Shown: positions 44,964-54,713, numbered from the stretch's first letter. The stretch is 64,000 nucleotides of DNA from Gallionella sp. (GCA_030645535.1 JAUSNM010000016.1:36027-100026); one strand, 5' to 3'. Made by a program: numbers and translations. The notes: a model not told the origin generated them from the letters alone.

Positions 44964-45283
44964 TATTGCCTCCGTTTCCAATCTTCCCAATATTCTTTGG
45001 CGGTCTTGATATCCGCAGGTTGCGACTTCTTGGTTCCACCGCACAGCAAAATCACGACCGTCTGACCATGTCGGCCAAAGTACACTCGAAAGCCTGCACC
45101 AAAGTGTTCTCGCAATTCCTGTACTCCTTCGCCTACCGGATCACAATCGCCAAAGTTTCCCGCCTCCAACCGTTTGAGGCGAACACGAATCTTGGCTTGC
45201 GCCTGTTTGTCTCGCAGCGACTGGAGCCAGTCTGTCAATGGCTCTTTACCCTCTTCGGTCTGATATCGGAACACTTCAATCAT
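44963..45283 (-). CDS. RelE/ParE-superfamily killer protein
   Basis: 106 residues: EVFRYQTEEGKEPLTDWLQSLRD, then RLKRLEAGNFGDCDPVGEGVQELREHFGAGFRVYFG and LLCGGTKKSQPADIKTAKEYW, the standard pattern of phage-derived HigB/RelE killer proteins. First gene of the pair. Confidence 0.9.
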   Translation of the reverse strand: MIEVFRYQTEEGKEPLTDWLQSLRDKQAQAKIRVRLKRLEAGNFGDCDPVGEGVQELREHFGAGFRVYFGRHGQTVVILLCGGTKKSQPADIKTAKEYWEDWKRRQ

Positions 45284-45292
45284 GGGAATAAT

Positions 45293-45308
45293 GTAGCTTA
45301 TAAGCTAC
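45293..45308. promoter_or_regulatory. Operator palindrome of the toxin-antitoxin pair
   Basis: gtagcttataagctac, a perfect 16-base palindrome 9 bases upstream of the toxin ATG; a likely autorepression site. Confidence 0.75.
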
Positions 45309-45419
45309 CTTGTGGCAAGTTTTTGATCAAGTTAGGGCAGGCTTTGCTAATCAATCGGGAAGACTATGGCTTGTTTCAACCCCCACTGCCCCGCACCTAC
45401 CCGCTCACAGAGAAAGAGG

Positions 45420-45444
45420 CAATATGCCAAACAGCCTATGCATT
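45420..45444. repeat. Direct repeat, copy 2
   Basis: Identical to 44581-44605. The repeat contains gccaaa and a following ttttggc, so each copy can fold on itself. Confidence 0.85.
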
Positions 45445-45477
45445 TTGGCTTGCGAAAGAACGATGACATAGCCTTGT

Positions 45478-46767
45478 TCATTGTCCCCACGTTACCAGCA
45501 TGGCGAGCACAACGATTGCCATGACGCCGGTTGCAAGCCAGCCTAAAACCTTCAGCCGGCGCGAGATGACGAATGGACCCATGATGTCCGCTCGTATCGC
45601 CATCAGCATCATCACCACCATGATAGGCACAGCGACGACGCCGTTGATGACCGCGCTCCAGAACAGCGCCTTGATCGGATCGATGGAGGTGAAATTAAGT
45701 GCGACGCCCATGATGGTCGCGATGATAACGATCATGTAGAACCCTCTTGCCTGCAGGAACTGCAGGCCGAGCCCTATGCGCCATTTGAACGTCTCGGCGA
45801 CCGCATAAGCTGCCGAGCCTGCGAGAACCGGTACGGCGAGCAGCCCGGTGCCGACTATACCCGCTGAAAACAACGCGAATGCGAAATCCCCCGCCAGCGG
45901 GCGTAGCGCTTGCGCTGCCTGAGTGGAAGTCTGAATATCAGTGATGCCTTGCACGTGCAGGGTCACGGCCGCCGTCAGCATGATGAAGAAAGCGACGATA
46001 TTGGAAAATGCCATGCCAACGTAAGTATCAATTTTGATGCGCAGCAATTGCGCGCGAGCATGCTTGGGCGCTCTTAAAAGCGCTTTTTCATCAGGCGCCG
46101 CCCGCAGCTCCTCGACCTCCTGCGAGGCCTGCCAGAAGAACAGATACGGGCTGATGGTAGTCCCGAACACAGCCACGACCGCGACCACATAATCCGCTTT
46201 GAGCGACAGGATCGGCATGACCGTCTGATGCAACACCTCAACCCACGGAACCTTGACGACGAACACGGTCGCCACATAAGCCAGCAGAGCGAGGGTCATT
46301 ACCTTTAATATCGGCGAATAGCGGGGAAAGGGAATGAAGACTTGCAGCACCAGGGAAAGTATCCCGAATGCAATCGAGTACCAGTGGGCAGACCCGCCGA
46401 TCAGCAGTTGCAGCGCCGCGCCCATCGCGCCGATATCCGCAGCGATGTTGATCGTGTTCGCGATCAGCAGCAGCACGACGATGCCATACAGCAGCCAGGG
46501 AGGATAATGCCGGCGGATGTTGGCGGCGAGTCCGCGACCTGTCACCCGGCCGATGCGGGCGCTCACGGTCTGGATGCCGACCATCAGCGGAAACGTGAAG
46601 AATGCAGTCCACAGGATTCCATAGCCAAACCCGGCGCCGACCTGGGAATAGGTGGCGATGCCGCTCGGGTCATCATCGGCCGCTCCGGCGACAAGACCGG
46701 GTCCCAACTGACCCCACAGCGACCGCCTTTTGACCGGAGTTTGCTTGCTCACGGTTACTGGTTCCAT
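45478..46767 (-). CDS. Nramp-family divalent metal transporter
   Basis: 429 residues with about eleven membrane segments. The first helix has GLVAGAADDDPSGIATYSQ; classical Nramp proteins carry DPGN here, so this belongs to the DPSG subgroup of proteobacterial Nramp relatives whose metal range is less sure. Start MEPVTVSKQ at 46767 with GGAG upstream (an in-frame TTG lies five codons before). Metal could be Mn, Fe or Mg. Confidence 0.85.
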   Translation of the reverse strand: MEPVTVSKQTPVKRRSLWGQLGPGLVAGAADDDPSGIATYSQVGAGFGYGILWTAFFTFPLMVGIQTVSARIGRVTGRGLAANIRRHYPPWLLYGIVVLLLIANTINIAADIGAMGAALQLLIGGSAHWYSIAFGILSLVLQVFIPFPRYSPILKVMTLALLAYVATVFVVKVPWVEVLHQTVMPILSLKADYVVAVVAVFGTTISPYLFFWQASQEVEELRAAPDEKALLRAPKHARAQLLRIKIDTYVGMAFSNIVAFFIMLTAAVTLHVQGITDIQTSTQAAQALRPLAGDFAFALFSAGIVGTGLLAVPVLAGSAAYAVAETFKWRIGLGLQFLQARGFYMIVIIATIMGVALNFTSIDPIKALFWSAVINGVVAVPIMVVMMLMAIRADIMGPFVISRRLKVLGWLATGVMAIVVLAMLVTWGQ

Positions 46768-46913
46768 TTTACGAAACTCCAAACCCGTTGCGATGGCATC
46801 ATCGAGTGTCCATATTGTAGACTGATGTTACGCAGTCCGCAGAGCCTGAAGTTTGAAAAAGGCCTGAAGGGTTGCCTTGATGCCGGAAAAGCAGTTGTGG
46901 ATGAAAATCCTTT

Positions 46914-47702
46914 TTAAGGTTTAATCGTCAACGCCAATCGCTGGCGCAACGCTTCAAACAGACAAATCGCAGTGGCGGCAGCGGCATTCAGTGATTCGAC
47001 GGCGCCCGGCATCGGAATGGTGACCGGATGTGTCGCCAGCGCCCGCAACTCGTCAGACAAACCGGCGCCTTCGTTGCCCATCATGAATGCGACATTGCCG
47101 GTCAGATCACAATCGAACAGGCTTTGCGTGGCTTGCAGCGTCGTTGCCAGCAGCTTGCCGGGGAAATTCGTCGCCACGTCCTTCAAATCCTGCTGCTGAT
47201 GAATCGCGAGGCAGAAATGCCCGCCCATCGCCGCGCGCAGCACTTTGGGCGACCAGGCATCGGCGCAAGCCGGCGACAGAAACACGGCATCGCAGCCTGC
47301 CGCAGCAGCCGATCTCAACATCGAACCCAGATTACCGGGATCCTGAATCGCTTCCAGCAACAACGCGAAGCGGGCTGTTTTGACTTCAGCTTGCGGCAAA
47401 TCGATCAGCGCAAGAATACCTGTGGGCGTTTTAAGCTCGGAGAGTTCGCTGAACAACCTGTCATCCAGTTGTGTGACGGGCACGGCGATGAGCCGCGACA
47501 ATAACGCGGCGATTTCATCATCCTGCAACGCGGCCGCGTTCAGCAAGACATGAAGTGGCTGAAAACCCGCATTCAGATATGCCGACAGCAAATGCGTGCC
47601 ATCCAGCAAGGTCTTGCCGGCCTTGTTGCGGCTGCGTGTCGACGTTGTGAGCTTGACGAGTTCTTTATAAAATGGATTGTCGCGCGACTGGATGAGCTTC
47701 AT
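46914..47702 (-). CDS. SpoU/TrmH-family RNA 2'-O-methyltransferase
   Basis: 262 residues: an N-terminal substrate-binding domain (RSRNKAGKTLLDGTHLL) and the SPOUT knot motifs LLEAIQDPGNLGSMLRSA, MMGNEGAGLS and IPMPGAVESLNAAAA. Methylates a ribose in rRNA or tRNA using AdoMet; target not certain. Start at MKLIQSRDNPFYK; longer frame upstream not supported. Confidence 0.92.
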   Translation of the reverse strand: MKLIQSRDNPFYKELVKLTTSTRSRNKAGKTLLDGTHLLSAYLNAGFQPLHVLLNAAALQDDEIAALLSRLIAVPVTQLDDRLFSELSELKTPTGILALIDLPQAEVKTARFALLLEAIQDPGNLGSMLRSAAAAGCDAVFLSPACADAWSPKVLRAAMGGHFCLAIHQQQDLKDVATNFPGKLLATTLQATQSLFDCDLTGNVAFMMGNEGAGLSDELRALATHPVTIPMPGAVESLNAAAATAICLFEALRQRLALTIKP

Positions 47703-47848
47703 GTTGCCAATATCAGGATAGTTGATGAACGGGGACGGCCCCGGCAGACGGCTCATTGTACCGCGCCGGCAGAAATCAATCCGGCATTTGGCGCAGGGAA
47801 GAATGCTAGAATGACCACCGGACTCGTTAACCCGGCGGATGAACCATC

Positions 47849-48733
47849 ATGAATCTCCAGCCTGTTCCTGTTGAAAACATCCCGCTTGGCAGGCCTCTGC
47901 CCTGGCGGCTTTATGATCGCAACGGCTACATCGTATTTGCGCGAGGAGAAATGGTTTCCAGTCGCGAACAGCTGGAGAGTCTGCAAGCTGGCGGCTTGTT
48001 GCAGGACATTGACGCGCCGCCGCTAACCCGTGAAACGGGAGACTGGGCCGAGTTCAAGGAAATCGCACCGTCGGGTGTTTTTCCGCCATCGGGCATCAAG
48101 CCGCAGATCGGTGAACTGGTGCAGCTCCATCTGCCCAACCAGAATCCACATCGTTATTTTTACGCGCGCCTGATCGGCTACATCAGGAACGTAAGCATAC
48201 TGGTGACCAGGCCCGCAGGAAATACGTTCATCCCGGTTGAAGGCGAACTGGTGGAAGTGCGCATGGTGACCGGCAGTCATATCTATGCGTTCAGGGCGGC
48301 GATCCAGCGTCTTTGTATCAGCCCTGTCCAGTACCTGCATCTGGATTACCCGCTCGAGGTGCGCATGCAGGAACTGCGCAAATCGCCCTGGGTCCGTGTG
48401 AGTCTGGGCTTGACCGTGACCGATGCAGAAGGCGCCCGCGACACCGCCCGTCTGGTCAACCTCAGCTTCGAGGGGGGACGGCTCCATGCGCGGCCTGCCC
48501 TGGGAAAACCGGGTGACACCCTGCGGTTCTCGATTCATGTGACCATGGATGAGCTCAAATCCACGCTGAATTTCGATGCAACGATCCTGCATGTGCATGT
48601 GCCGGAAGCCGGTCAGATAATGGAATCCAACCTGCTGGAATACGGCGTCAGTTTTAACAATGTTCCCGCTGCGGACGCGCTCTGGCTCAGGGCGCTGGTC
48701 TACCGGCATATTGCCGAAGGAGACAGGGTCTGA
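47849..48733 (+). CDS. PilZ-domain protein with YcgR-like N terminus
   Basis: 294 residues. The N-terminal part resembles the flagellar-brake domain; the C-terminal PilZ domain has RKSPWVR (RxxxR c-di-GMP motif) and NLSFEGGRL (DxSxxG-like, Asp replaced by Asn). Binds c-di-GMP and may slow motility or affect surface growth. Convergent promoter region with the methyltransferase. Confidence 0.8.
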   Translation: MNLQPVPVENIPLGRPLPWRLYDRNGYIVFARGEMVSSREQLESLQAGGLLQDIDAPPLTRETGDWAEFKEIAPSGVFPPSGIKPQIGELVQLHLPNQNPHRYFYARLIGYIRNVSILVTRPAGNTFIPVEGELVEVRMVTGSHIYAFRAAIQRLCISPVQYLHLDYPLEVRMQELRKSPWVRVSLGLTVTDAEGARDTARLVNLSFEGGRLHARPALGKPGDTLRFSIHVTMDELKSTLNFDATILHVHVPEAGQIMESNLLEYGVSFNNVPAADALWLRALVYRHIAEGDRV

Positions 48734-48767
48734 GATCGCACAGCTCATACTGCAAAGCGGCCCAACC

Positions 48768-49634
48768 ATGAAGAAAATCCTGCTGGTCATGCTGTTTTTC
48801 TCCTCTGCACTGTCGGCCAGGGCCGAAGACGGTGCATCGCTTGCCTTATCGTCCACAAGGGCCGAAGACGGAACAGTGCTCGCTACAGCCTTCCAGCTTG
48901 AAGTCAAACCCACGCTTGATGTACCTGAACCGGAGCAGGCGCGCTATGCGGCTTTGCTGGAATCCGCACTGGCTGGTGCTGCGATTCCGCTCATCCGATC
49001 CCAGTATCTGGTGATGGTAGACAGCAACCCGCACGTACAAGCCATCTTCATATATTGGCTGGATGCCCGGGCACCAGCAGACTTTCTGTCATCATCAGAC
49101 CGTTTTCGCTTTATCGGTGCCTCTCCCGTATCGTCCGGAAAGCCTGGGCGATACGACTATTTCACCACGCCGCAGGGCGTGTTCGCACATACACTTGAGA
49201 ACAAGGATTTTCGCGCCGAAGGCACCCAGAATGTCCTTGGAATACGGGGCTTGGGCCTCAAGGGCATGCGTGCTTTTGATTTTGGCTGGGTAGAGGCAGA
49301 GCGAGGCTGGGATAGCGGCAGAACAAGTCTGATGCGTTTGCTGATCCATGCGACAGACCCCGATTATCTCGAGCAACGTCTGGGCGTGGCGATGTCGAAA
49401 GGATGCATACGCATACCCGATACGCTGAATATCTTCATCGACCGCTTCGGCATTCTGGATGCCGATTATGAACTGGCGCTGGCGAACGGAGAAAAGCTGT
49501 GGATGCTGCGTCCTGACCGGACTCCCACGGCATGGTCCGGTCGCTATCTGGTCATCATCGATTCCGGCAGTACAGAACGTCCCGCCTGGTCGCCGACACC
49601 CGCAGCCCGTCTGCGCACGCAAGGACAGCAATAG
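48768..49634 (+). CDS. L,D-transpeptidase-like (YkuD-fold) exported protein
   Basis: 288 residues with signal peptide KKILLVMLFFSSALSARA. The catalytic region has LLIHATDP and then VAMSKGCIRIPDTLNIFIDRFG, fitting the H-x-SxGCIR arrangement with catalytic Cys. A short tandem duplication sits right after the signal (RAEDGASLALSSTRAEDGTV). It would cross-link peptidoglycan or attach proteins to it. It starts 35 bases after the PilZ stop. Confidence 0.8.
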   Translation: MKKILLVMLFFSSALSARAEDGASLALSSTRAEDGTVLATAFQLEVKPTLDVPEPEQARYAALLESALAGAAIPLIRSQYLVMVDSNPHVQAIFIYWLDARAPADFLSSSDRFRFIGASPVSSGKPGRYDYFTTPQGVFAHTLENKDFRAEGTQNVLGIRGLGLKGMRAFDFGWVEAERGWDSGRTSLMRLLIHATDPDYLEQRLGVAMSKGCIRIPDTLNIFIDRFGILDADYELALANGEKLWMLRPDRTPTAWSGRYLVIIDSGSTERPAWSPTPAARLRTQGQQ

Positions 49635-49635
49635 C

Positions 49636-52600
49636 TTAAACAATCACCAGCTGGCTTTTCCCTCCGGCCTGTCGCTGCACCAGAATTCTGGTCGAGATCC
49701 GTTCGGTCATTTCCTGCACATGCGAGATGACGCCTACCTTGCGCCCCATGGCCTGCAAGCCATCCAGCGCATCCATCGCGACAGACAACGTTTCAGGATC
49801 CAAACTGCCGAAGCCTTCGTCGATAAACAGCGATTCGACGCGCACCCGGTTCGATGACAGCGAGGCTAAGCCCAGCGCCAGTGCTAATGACACCAGAAAG
49901 GATTCGCCACCGGAGAGCGAATGCACCGAGCGCAGCTCTCCGCCCATATCCTGATCGACTACCATCAGTGCCAGCGTATCCACAATGCGCTCCAGGCGGT
50001 AGCGGCGGGACAGCTCTTCAAGATGCCGGTTGGCATAGCCCAGCAAGACGTCGAGGGTGAATTGCTGCGCGTAATTGCGGAATTTTTTGCCGTCCGCTGA
50101 ACCGATCAGCTCGCTCAGTTGCGCCCAAAGCCTGCGGGTAGCTTCCTGTGCTTCGATCACGGCCAGCATGGATGATGATTGCTCACGACGCGCCTTGTCC
50201 TGTGCGATTGACAATTGCAAGGTGGTGGCCGTCTCGCGTGCTGTCTGCAGCTCTTCTTCCAGCAGGATGAGCTTATCCCGAACAACTTCCGCGCTATATT
50301 CTGCCGGACGATTCTTCTCGATTAAATTTCTTTGCGCATGGCGTTCTTGCAGTATAGATTTTAAATTTTGTATTGATGATTCAATTAATTGCAGCTGCTT
50401 CCTCTCGTTATTTATCCAGTCTGCGGCGAACGAGAGCAATACCTTCAATTGCTCTGTCGTGATGAGCGGATTACCTTGGTTGAACTGACTGAGCCATTCC
50501 GCAAGTGTGGTGTCAGCCGCATCATTTTCCTGCCTTAGAGTTGCGAGCCGGTTGCCTGCCTGTTCCAGCGCCTCATGGCAGCGGGTTTTGGCAAGTGCTG
50601 ATTGTTGCCTGATTTCCTGCTGCCCGGCCAGGCCGGTTTTAGCAGCGGCAACCGATGCGGCCAGTTCGCTCTGAATCTGGCTGACTGGTTTTCCGCCAAA
50701 CAAGGCGCTGCGATTGATTTGAATCTGCTCGATGTCGGCACAGCTTTCGGCAAACGCGATGGTAGTCCGGCAGGCTTCCTCGCCGGCACGGGTTAAGCTG
50801 TCCAGTTGCGCCGCGTAAGCTGTCTCCAGCTTGCCTGTTTGCACCTGATACTCGGCCAGCTGACGCCCTTGCGCATGCCATTGCCCGACTTCGGATTGGC
50901 GTTTTGCATGGAAATCTTCAGGCGCATTGCGCCATGCCTGCATCCATTCCCGCTTTTCGAAAGCGCCATCCAGCTCGGTGAGTGTGGCTTCAAGACGATG
51001 TGCGGTATCAGCCTGTTTTTCCGCCACTGCCGCGCATTCAGCATGCGCTTTGGCCAAACCGGCAAACGCCGCCGTTACGGCATCCTTGCAAAGCGCATGT
51101 TGCGCGACCGTCCTGTCGCATTCAGCCTGCGCGCCGTCACGGCCAGACGCAGCTTCTCGTTCAGCATTCTCTTCTTCTGCTATCGCCTGCAATGACAGGC
51201 GCAGGGTCTGCTGTTGGCCGGCAAACCAGTCGGTTAGCTTGTTAACATTAAACTCGCGTAGCGATTCGTTTGCTCCCTCGCCCGTATGCGGGAGAGGGTT
51301 GAGGAGAGGGAAACGAACATGGCCGGTTTCATTTTCAGGGTTAGCAACATTGCCATGGTCGTTGGATGCAAGCGCTTCAAGCTCTGCTGCCAGAGCGTGA
51401 GATTGCCACGCCGCCTGAGCAATCATAATCGCATCAATCAGCCTGAGCAGTTGGCAGGCTATGCTCTCCTGTTGACGGCGACTGCCGGCAGCGACGGTTT
51501 GATGTGTTGTTTGCTGATGCTGCAACTGCTGCATCTCCCACCTGCAGCGAGTCACTTCGGCTTGCAGATTCGCCAGCATGGCGTGCAAGCGCGGGGCTTC
51601 GCTGCTAAAGGGATGATCCAGCGCGCCACAGACCGGACAGGCTTCATTTTCTTCGAGGGCTGCGCGCAGCGTTTCGACCTTCTCACTGCATGCCGCCTCC
51701 GCCGTCTTGAGTGAGCGCTCGGCCTGCGCAAGAGCGGACGCGGCAAGCGGCATACGCTCTGCCAGCTCTGTCAGTGCAGCTTCAGCCTGACGAAGACTGT
51801 CTTGCAGCTGCCCCGCCTCACTATTGAGCTTCCATTGCGCGGACAAATTCGCCGCCAGCTCACGCCATTGCTGTTCAGCCGACAATAGCAGCTCGCGCCT
51901 GTTATCGGCTGCCTGTTTGCGTGTCAGCCGTGCAGGAACATCGAATCGGGCCAGTTTTTCCTGTAATAGCGTGCGCCGGCTTGCGGCCTGATTCATGGCA
52001 TGTTCGGCGCGTTCCAGTTCGGCATCAGCCGACACCCCGAGGATGGACAGCTGAGATTCACGCTGCCGCAAAGCGGCAAGTTCGGCTTCGATGCTTGTTT
52101 TCTGCTGCGCAAGCCGCGATGATTGAACGAGCAGCGTATCCCAGCGCGGCCAGCTATCGGCCAGGTTTTTAAGGTGCTGATGTTCGGCCAGCCAGTCTTC
52201 AGTCTTCTGCTGCGCGAGCCGCGTTTGCCGGCGTTGCTGCTCATTATCCTCAAGCACCTGCCGGGCGCAGGTTTCGGCAACAATTGCCGCTTCATGGATT
52301 TGCTGCACCTGACGATGTAGCGGCACAAGCGTATCAAGCCGGGTGTCGAGCGCCCTGGCCTGTTCAAGATCAGGCGCAGCAGAAGTTTGCTGTTGCTCGG
52401 CCGCCATCAGGTTATGACGGGCAAGCGTATGCGATTCATCGGCTGATCGCAATGCCAGTTCAGCCTGTTCGAGATTGCTCTCGCCCTGGCTGATGACCTG
52501 CTGTTGCCGCAATATTTCCGCCGCGATGCGCTCACATTCGGCCAGCAGGTTACGGGCGGATTGCACCCCTTCGATGCGCTCAAATTCAGTTTTGCGCGGT

Positions 52601-53481
52601 GCTGCGGCAAGTTTCACAAGCTGCAATTTATCCAGCTCTATTTGTGCCTGCTGTTCGCCCAGACGCGCTTTTTCCAATGCTTCATGCCAGCGCAATTGGC
52701 CGTCAAGCGTGTTTTTGCGCGATTCCAGTGCCGCGAGTGCATCATTCGCCTGTTGACTGTTCACATCGAGCTTGTCACGTTCATCCGCAGCTAACGGCAT
52801 CTGATCGGCGAGCCGGTCATTCAGACGCGCCAAAGCGGCCTGCTCGATTTTGGCGCGTTCATAGGCGCGTTTGGAAATGGCGGTGTAGATGACGATGCCG
52901 GTCAGTGTTTCGAGCAGTTCACCGCGCTCGTTGTCGTCCGCCTTGAGGAAGGCGGAAAATTCGTTTTGCGCCAGCAACACCGAACGGGTGAATTGTTCAA
53001 AAGAAAGCCCGATGCGTTGCACGATCTCGGCTTTTACCTCCTTGTTGGTGCCACCTATAGGCTGCAAACCGGGCAGACGCTTCAGGGTCATTTCCAGCGA
53101 CTGAAGTTTGCCATCCATTCTGGATCTTGAACGCCGCACGCTCCAGCGGGCACGGTAATCCTGACCATCGTTGCCGACGAAATCCACTTCGGCGTAACCC
53201 TCTGCAGCACCGCGACGCAGCAAGGTTCTTGTGTCGTGCGGCGTCACCGTCTCCCCTGTCACGTCAGGCAGCTTGGTACCGGTGCTTCCCGCCCTCAACA
53301 GGCGCGGGGTGTCGTCATACAACGCCAGGCACAGTGCATCGAGCAAGGTACTCTTGCCTGCCCCCGTGGGGCCGCTGATCGCAAACAGCCCTGCGGACAC
53401 CAACGGTTCCTCGGTGAAGGGAATGTCGAATTCGCCTGCCAGGGATGCCAGGTTTTTGCCGCGTATAGCCAGTATTTTCAT
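49636..53481 (-). CDS. sbcC: SbcC, nuclease complex ATPase subunit
   Basis: 1,281 residues. Walker A is GPTGAGKSTLLDALCLALY near the N terminus, ABC signature and Walker B are at the C terminus (LSGGESFLVSLALALGLASL, LFIDEGFGSLD), and long coiled coils between them hold a zinc-hook CPVCG (ENEACPVCGALDHPF). With SbcD it cuts hairpins and protein-blocked DNA ends. A repeat-derived insert (about residues 720-744) lies in the coiled-coil region. The ATG overlaps the sbcD stop. Confidence 0.95.
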   Translation of the reverse strand: MKILAIRGKNLASLAGEFDIPFTEEPLVSAGLFAISGPTGAGKSTLLDALCLALYDDTPRLLRAGSTGTKLPDVTGETVTPHDTRTLLRRGAAEGYAEVDFVGNDGQDYRARWSVRRSRSRMDGKLQSLEMTLKRLPGLQPIGGTNKEVKAEIVQRIGLSFEQFTRSVLLAQNEFSAFLKADDNERGELLETLTGIVIYTAISKRAYERAKIEQAALARLNDRLADQMPLAADERDKLDVNSQQANDALAALESRKNTLDGQLRWHEALEKARLGEQQAQIELDKLQLVKLAAAPRKTEFERIEGVQSARNLLAECERIAAEILRQQQVISQGESNLEQAELALRSADESHTLARHNLMAAEQQQTSAAPDLEQARALDTRLDTLVPLHRQVQQIHEAAIVAETCARQVLEDNEQQRRQTRLAQQKTEDWLAEHQHLKNLADSWPRWDTLLVQSSRLAQQKTSIEAELAALRQRESQLSILGVSADAELERAEHAMNQAASRRTLLQEKLARFDVPARLTRKQAADNRRELLLSAEQQWRELAANLSAQWKLNSEAGQLQDSLRQAEAALTELAERMPLAASALAQAERSLKTAEAACSEKVETLRAALEENEACPVCGALDHPFSSEAPRLHAMLANLQAEVTRCRWEMQQLQHQQTTHQTVAAGSRRQQESIACQLLRLIDAIMIAQAAWQSHALAAELEALASNDHGNVANPENETGHVRFPLLNPLPHTGEGANESLREFNVNKLTDWFAGQQQTLRLSLQAIAEEENAEREAASGRDGAQAECDRTVAQHALCKDAVTAAFAGLAKAHAECAAVAEKQADTAHRLEATLTELDGAFEKREWMQAWRNAPEDFHAKRQSEVGQWHAQGRQLAEYQVQTGKLETAYAAQLDSLTRAGEEACRTTIAFAESCADIEQIQINRSALFGGKPVSQIQSELAASVAAAKTGLAGQQEIRQQSALAKTRCHEALEQAGNRLATLRQENDAADTTLAEWLSQFNQGNPLITTEQLKVLLSFAADWINNERKQLQLIESSIQNLKSILQERHAQRNLIEKNRPAEYSAEVVRDKLILLEEELQTARETATTLQLSIAQDKARREQSSSMLAVIEAQEATRRLWAQLSELIGSADGKKFRNYAQQFTLDVLLGYANRHLEELSRRYRLERIVDTLALMVVDQDMGGELRSVHSLSGGESFLVSLALALGLASLSSNRVRVESLFIDEGFGSLDPETLSVAMDALDGLQAMGRKVGVISHVQEMTERISTRILVQRQAGGKSQLVIV
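51250..51322. repeat. REP-like element inside sbcC
   Basis: Matches the 12525 element: aaactcgcgtagcgattc followed by C-rich and G-rich palindromic arms. Read in the sbcC frame it gives HVRFPLLNPLPHTGEG and ANESLREF, a peptide that also appears when the 12525 copy is translated. Confidence 0.85.
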
Positions 53482-54713
53482 ATACTTAAATCCGGCTCTG
53501 AAAGTAGTTCGGCAAATGCGGCGAGTTGTGCGGCAGGTGCTTCACTGCCGAATCTGCTCTGAAAAAGTTGTCTGAATATATCCTCCGGCTGCAAACGGTT
53601 CAGATCGTCGAGCGACATGGGGGTGATCACACCGGCGGTTTGTTCGGCAACGCTGGTTTCAATCCTGGCCAGACGCACGGGTTTGTTTTCCAGCGCCGCT
53701 TCAATGCGGGCGCGCAAACCGGGTTCAGGCATATCCAGCCGCACACGCACCTCCAGATAAGGGTGGGTGTGTACCTCGGCCGATGCAGGCAAATCGAGGG
53801 CGGCCAGTTGAGCCAGCACCTCTTCCACCGGCGCAGGTTGTTTGGGGATGCGCAGCAGATCGACGCTACGGGGCACATGAATTTCGCTGATCCCTTGTAC
53901 CGATTCGCCATCGAGATCGACGCGCAAGACCTGGTGTGTATAGTCGATTTCCGCAAACGACATCGGCAGCGGGCTGCCGCAATAACGCAGATGTTCATGG
54001 CGGCCCACGCGCTGCGCCAGATGCAGATGCCCGAGTGCTGCATACGCGATGGCGGGATCGAACATGCTGGCTGAGAGCGCTTCAGCGCCGCCGATCACGA
54101 TGCGCCGTTCGGATTCAACCGAGACTTCACCGCCCACCATGTGGCAGTGCCCGAGTGCGATGATGGCTTGTCCTGCCTTACGGCGTGACTGTGCCAGTTC
54201 GAAGGCCTGCCGGTATAACTGCGCCACCCCTTCCATATAAGCATCGCCTGTCGTCTCAACGCGCGGCACGTCCCCCGGGCGCAGAAAGGGTATCGCCAGA
54301 CACCAGGCCGCGATGTCCCCGTTGCGATCGTGCATCGGCACCACCAGCGGTTCGAGATCAATCTCGCCATCGCTGGTGCGCCGGATATGCCCGACCACAG
54401 TGGTGTCGAATTCTTCCAGCAGCGGCCCGGCCGCTTCCAGCCTTCCGGCTGAGTCATGATTGCCCGCAATGATGATGATATTCAAGAGCGGTGCGCGCAG
54501 TTTGGCCTGCTGCAGAAAACGATAGAACTGTTTTTGCGATGCCGCAGAGGGATTTGCGTTGTCGAAGATGTCGCCCGAGATCAGCAAGCCTGCCGGCTGT
54601 TCGCGGGTTAAGGTGTCGAGCAGCCAGTCTAAAAAGCACTGATGCTCATAGGTTCGCTCAAAACTGTGCAGGGTCTGGCCCAGATGCCAGTCCGATGTGT
54701 GCAAAAAACGCAT
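53478..54713 (-). CDS. sbcD: SbcD, nuclease subunit
   Basis: 411 residues. Metallophosphoesterase motifs: HTSDWHLGQTLH, SGDIFDNANPS, IAGNHDSAGRLEA and ALGHCHMVGG, later ALGHLHLAQ. Works with SbcC as Mn-dependent exo/endonuclease. Start MRFLHTSDWH at 54713; the longer frame is not used. 4-base overlap with sbcC. Confidence 0.95.
   Translation of the reverse strand: MRFLHTSDWHLGQTLHSFERTYEHQCFLDWLLDTLTREQPAGLLISGDIFDNANPSAASQKQFYRFLQQAKLRAPLLNIIIIAGNHDSAGRLEAAGPLLEEFDTTVVGHIRRTSDGEIDLEPLVVPMHDRNGDIAAWCLAIPFLRPGDVPRVETTGDAYMEGVAQLYRQAFELAQSRRKAGQAIIALGHCHMVGGEVSVESERRIVIGGAEALSASMFDPAIAYAALGHLHLAQRVGRHEHLRYCGSPLPMSFAEIDYTHQVLRVDLDGESVQGISEIHVPRSVDLLRIPKQPAPVEEVLAQLAALDLPASAEVHTHPYLEVRVRLDMPEPGLRARIEAALENKPVRLARIETSVAEQTAGVITPMSLDDLNRLQPEDIFRQLFQSRFGSEAPAAQLAAFAELLSEPDLSI

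Noticed and set aside
44581..45444. Integron cassette with attC sites around the toxin-antitoxin pair
   Set aside because: The flanking repeats lack the paired GTTRRRY/RYYYAAC core sites and no integrase gene is in the window.
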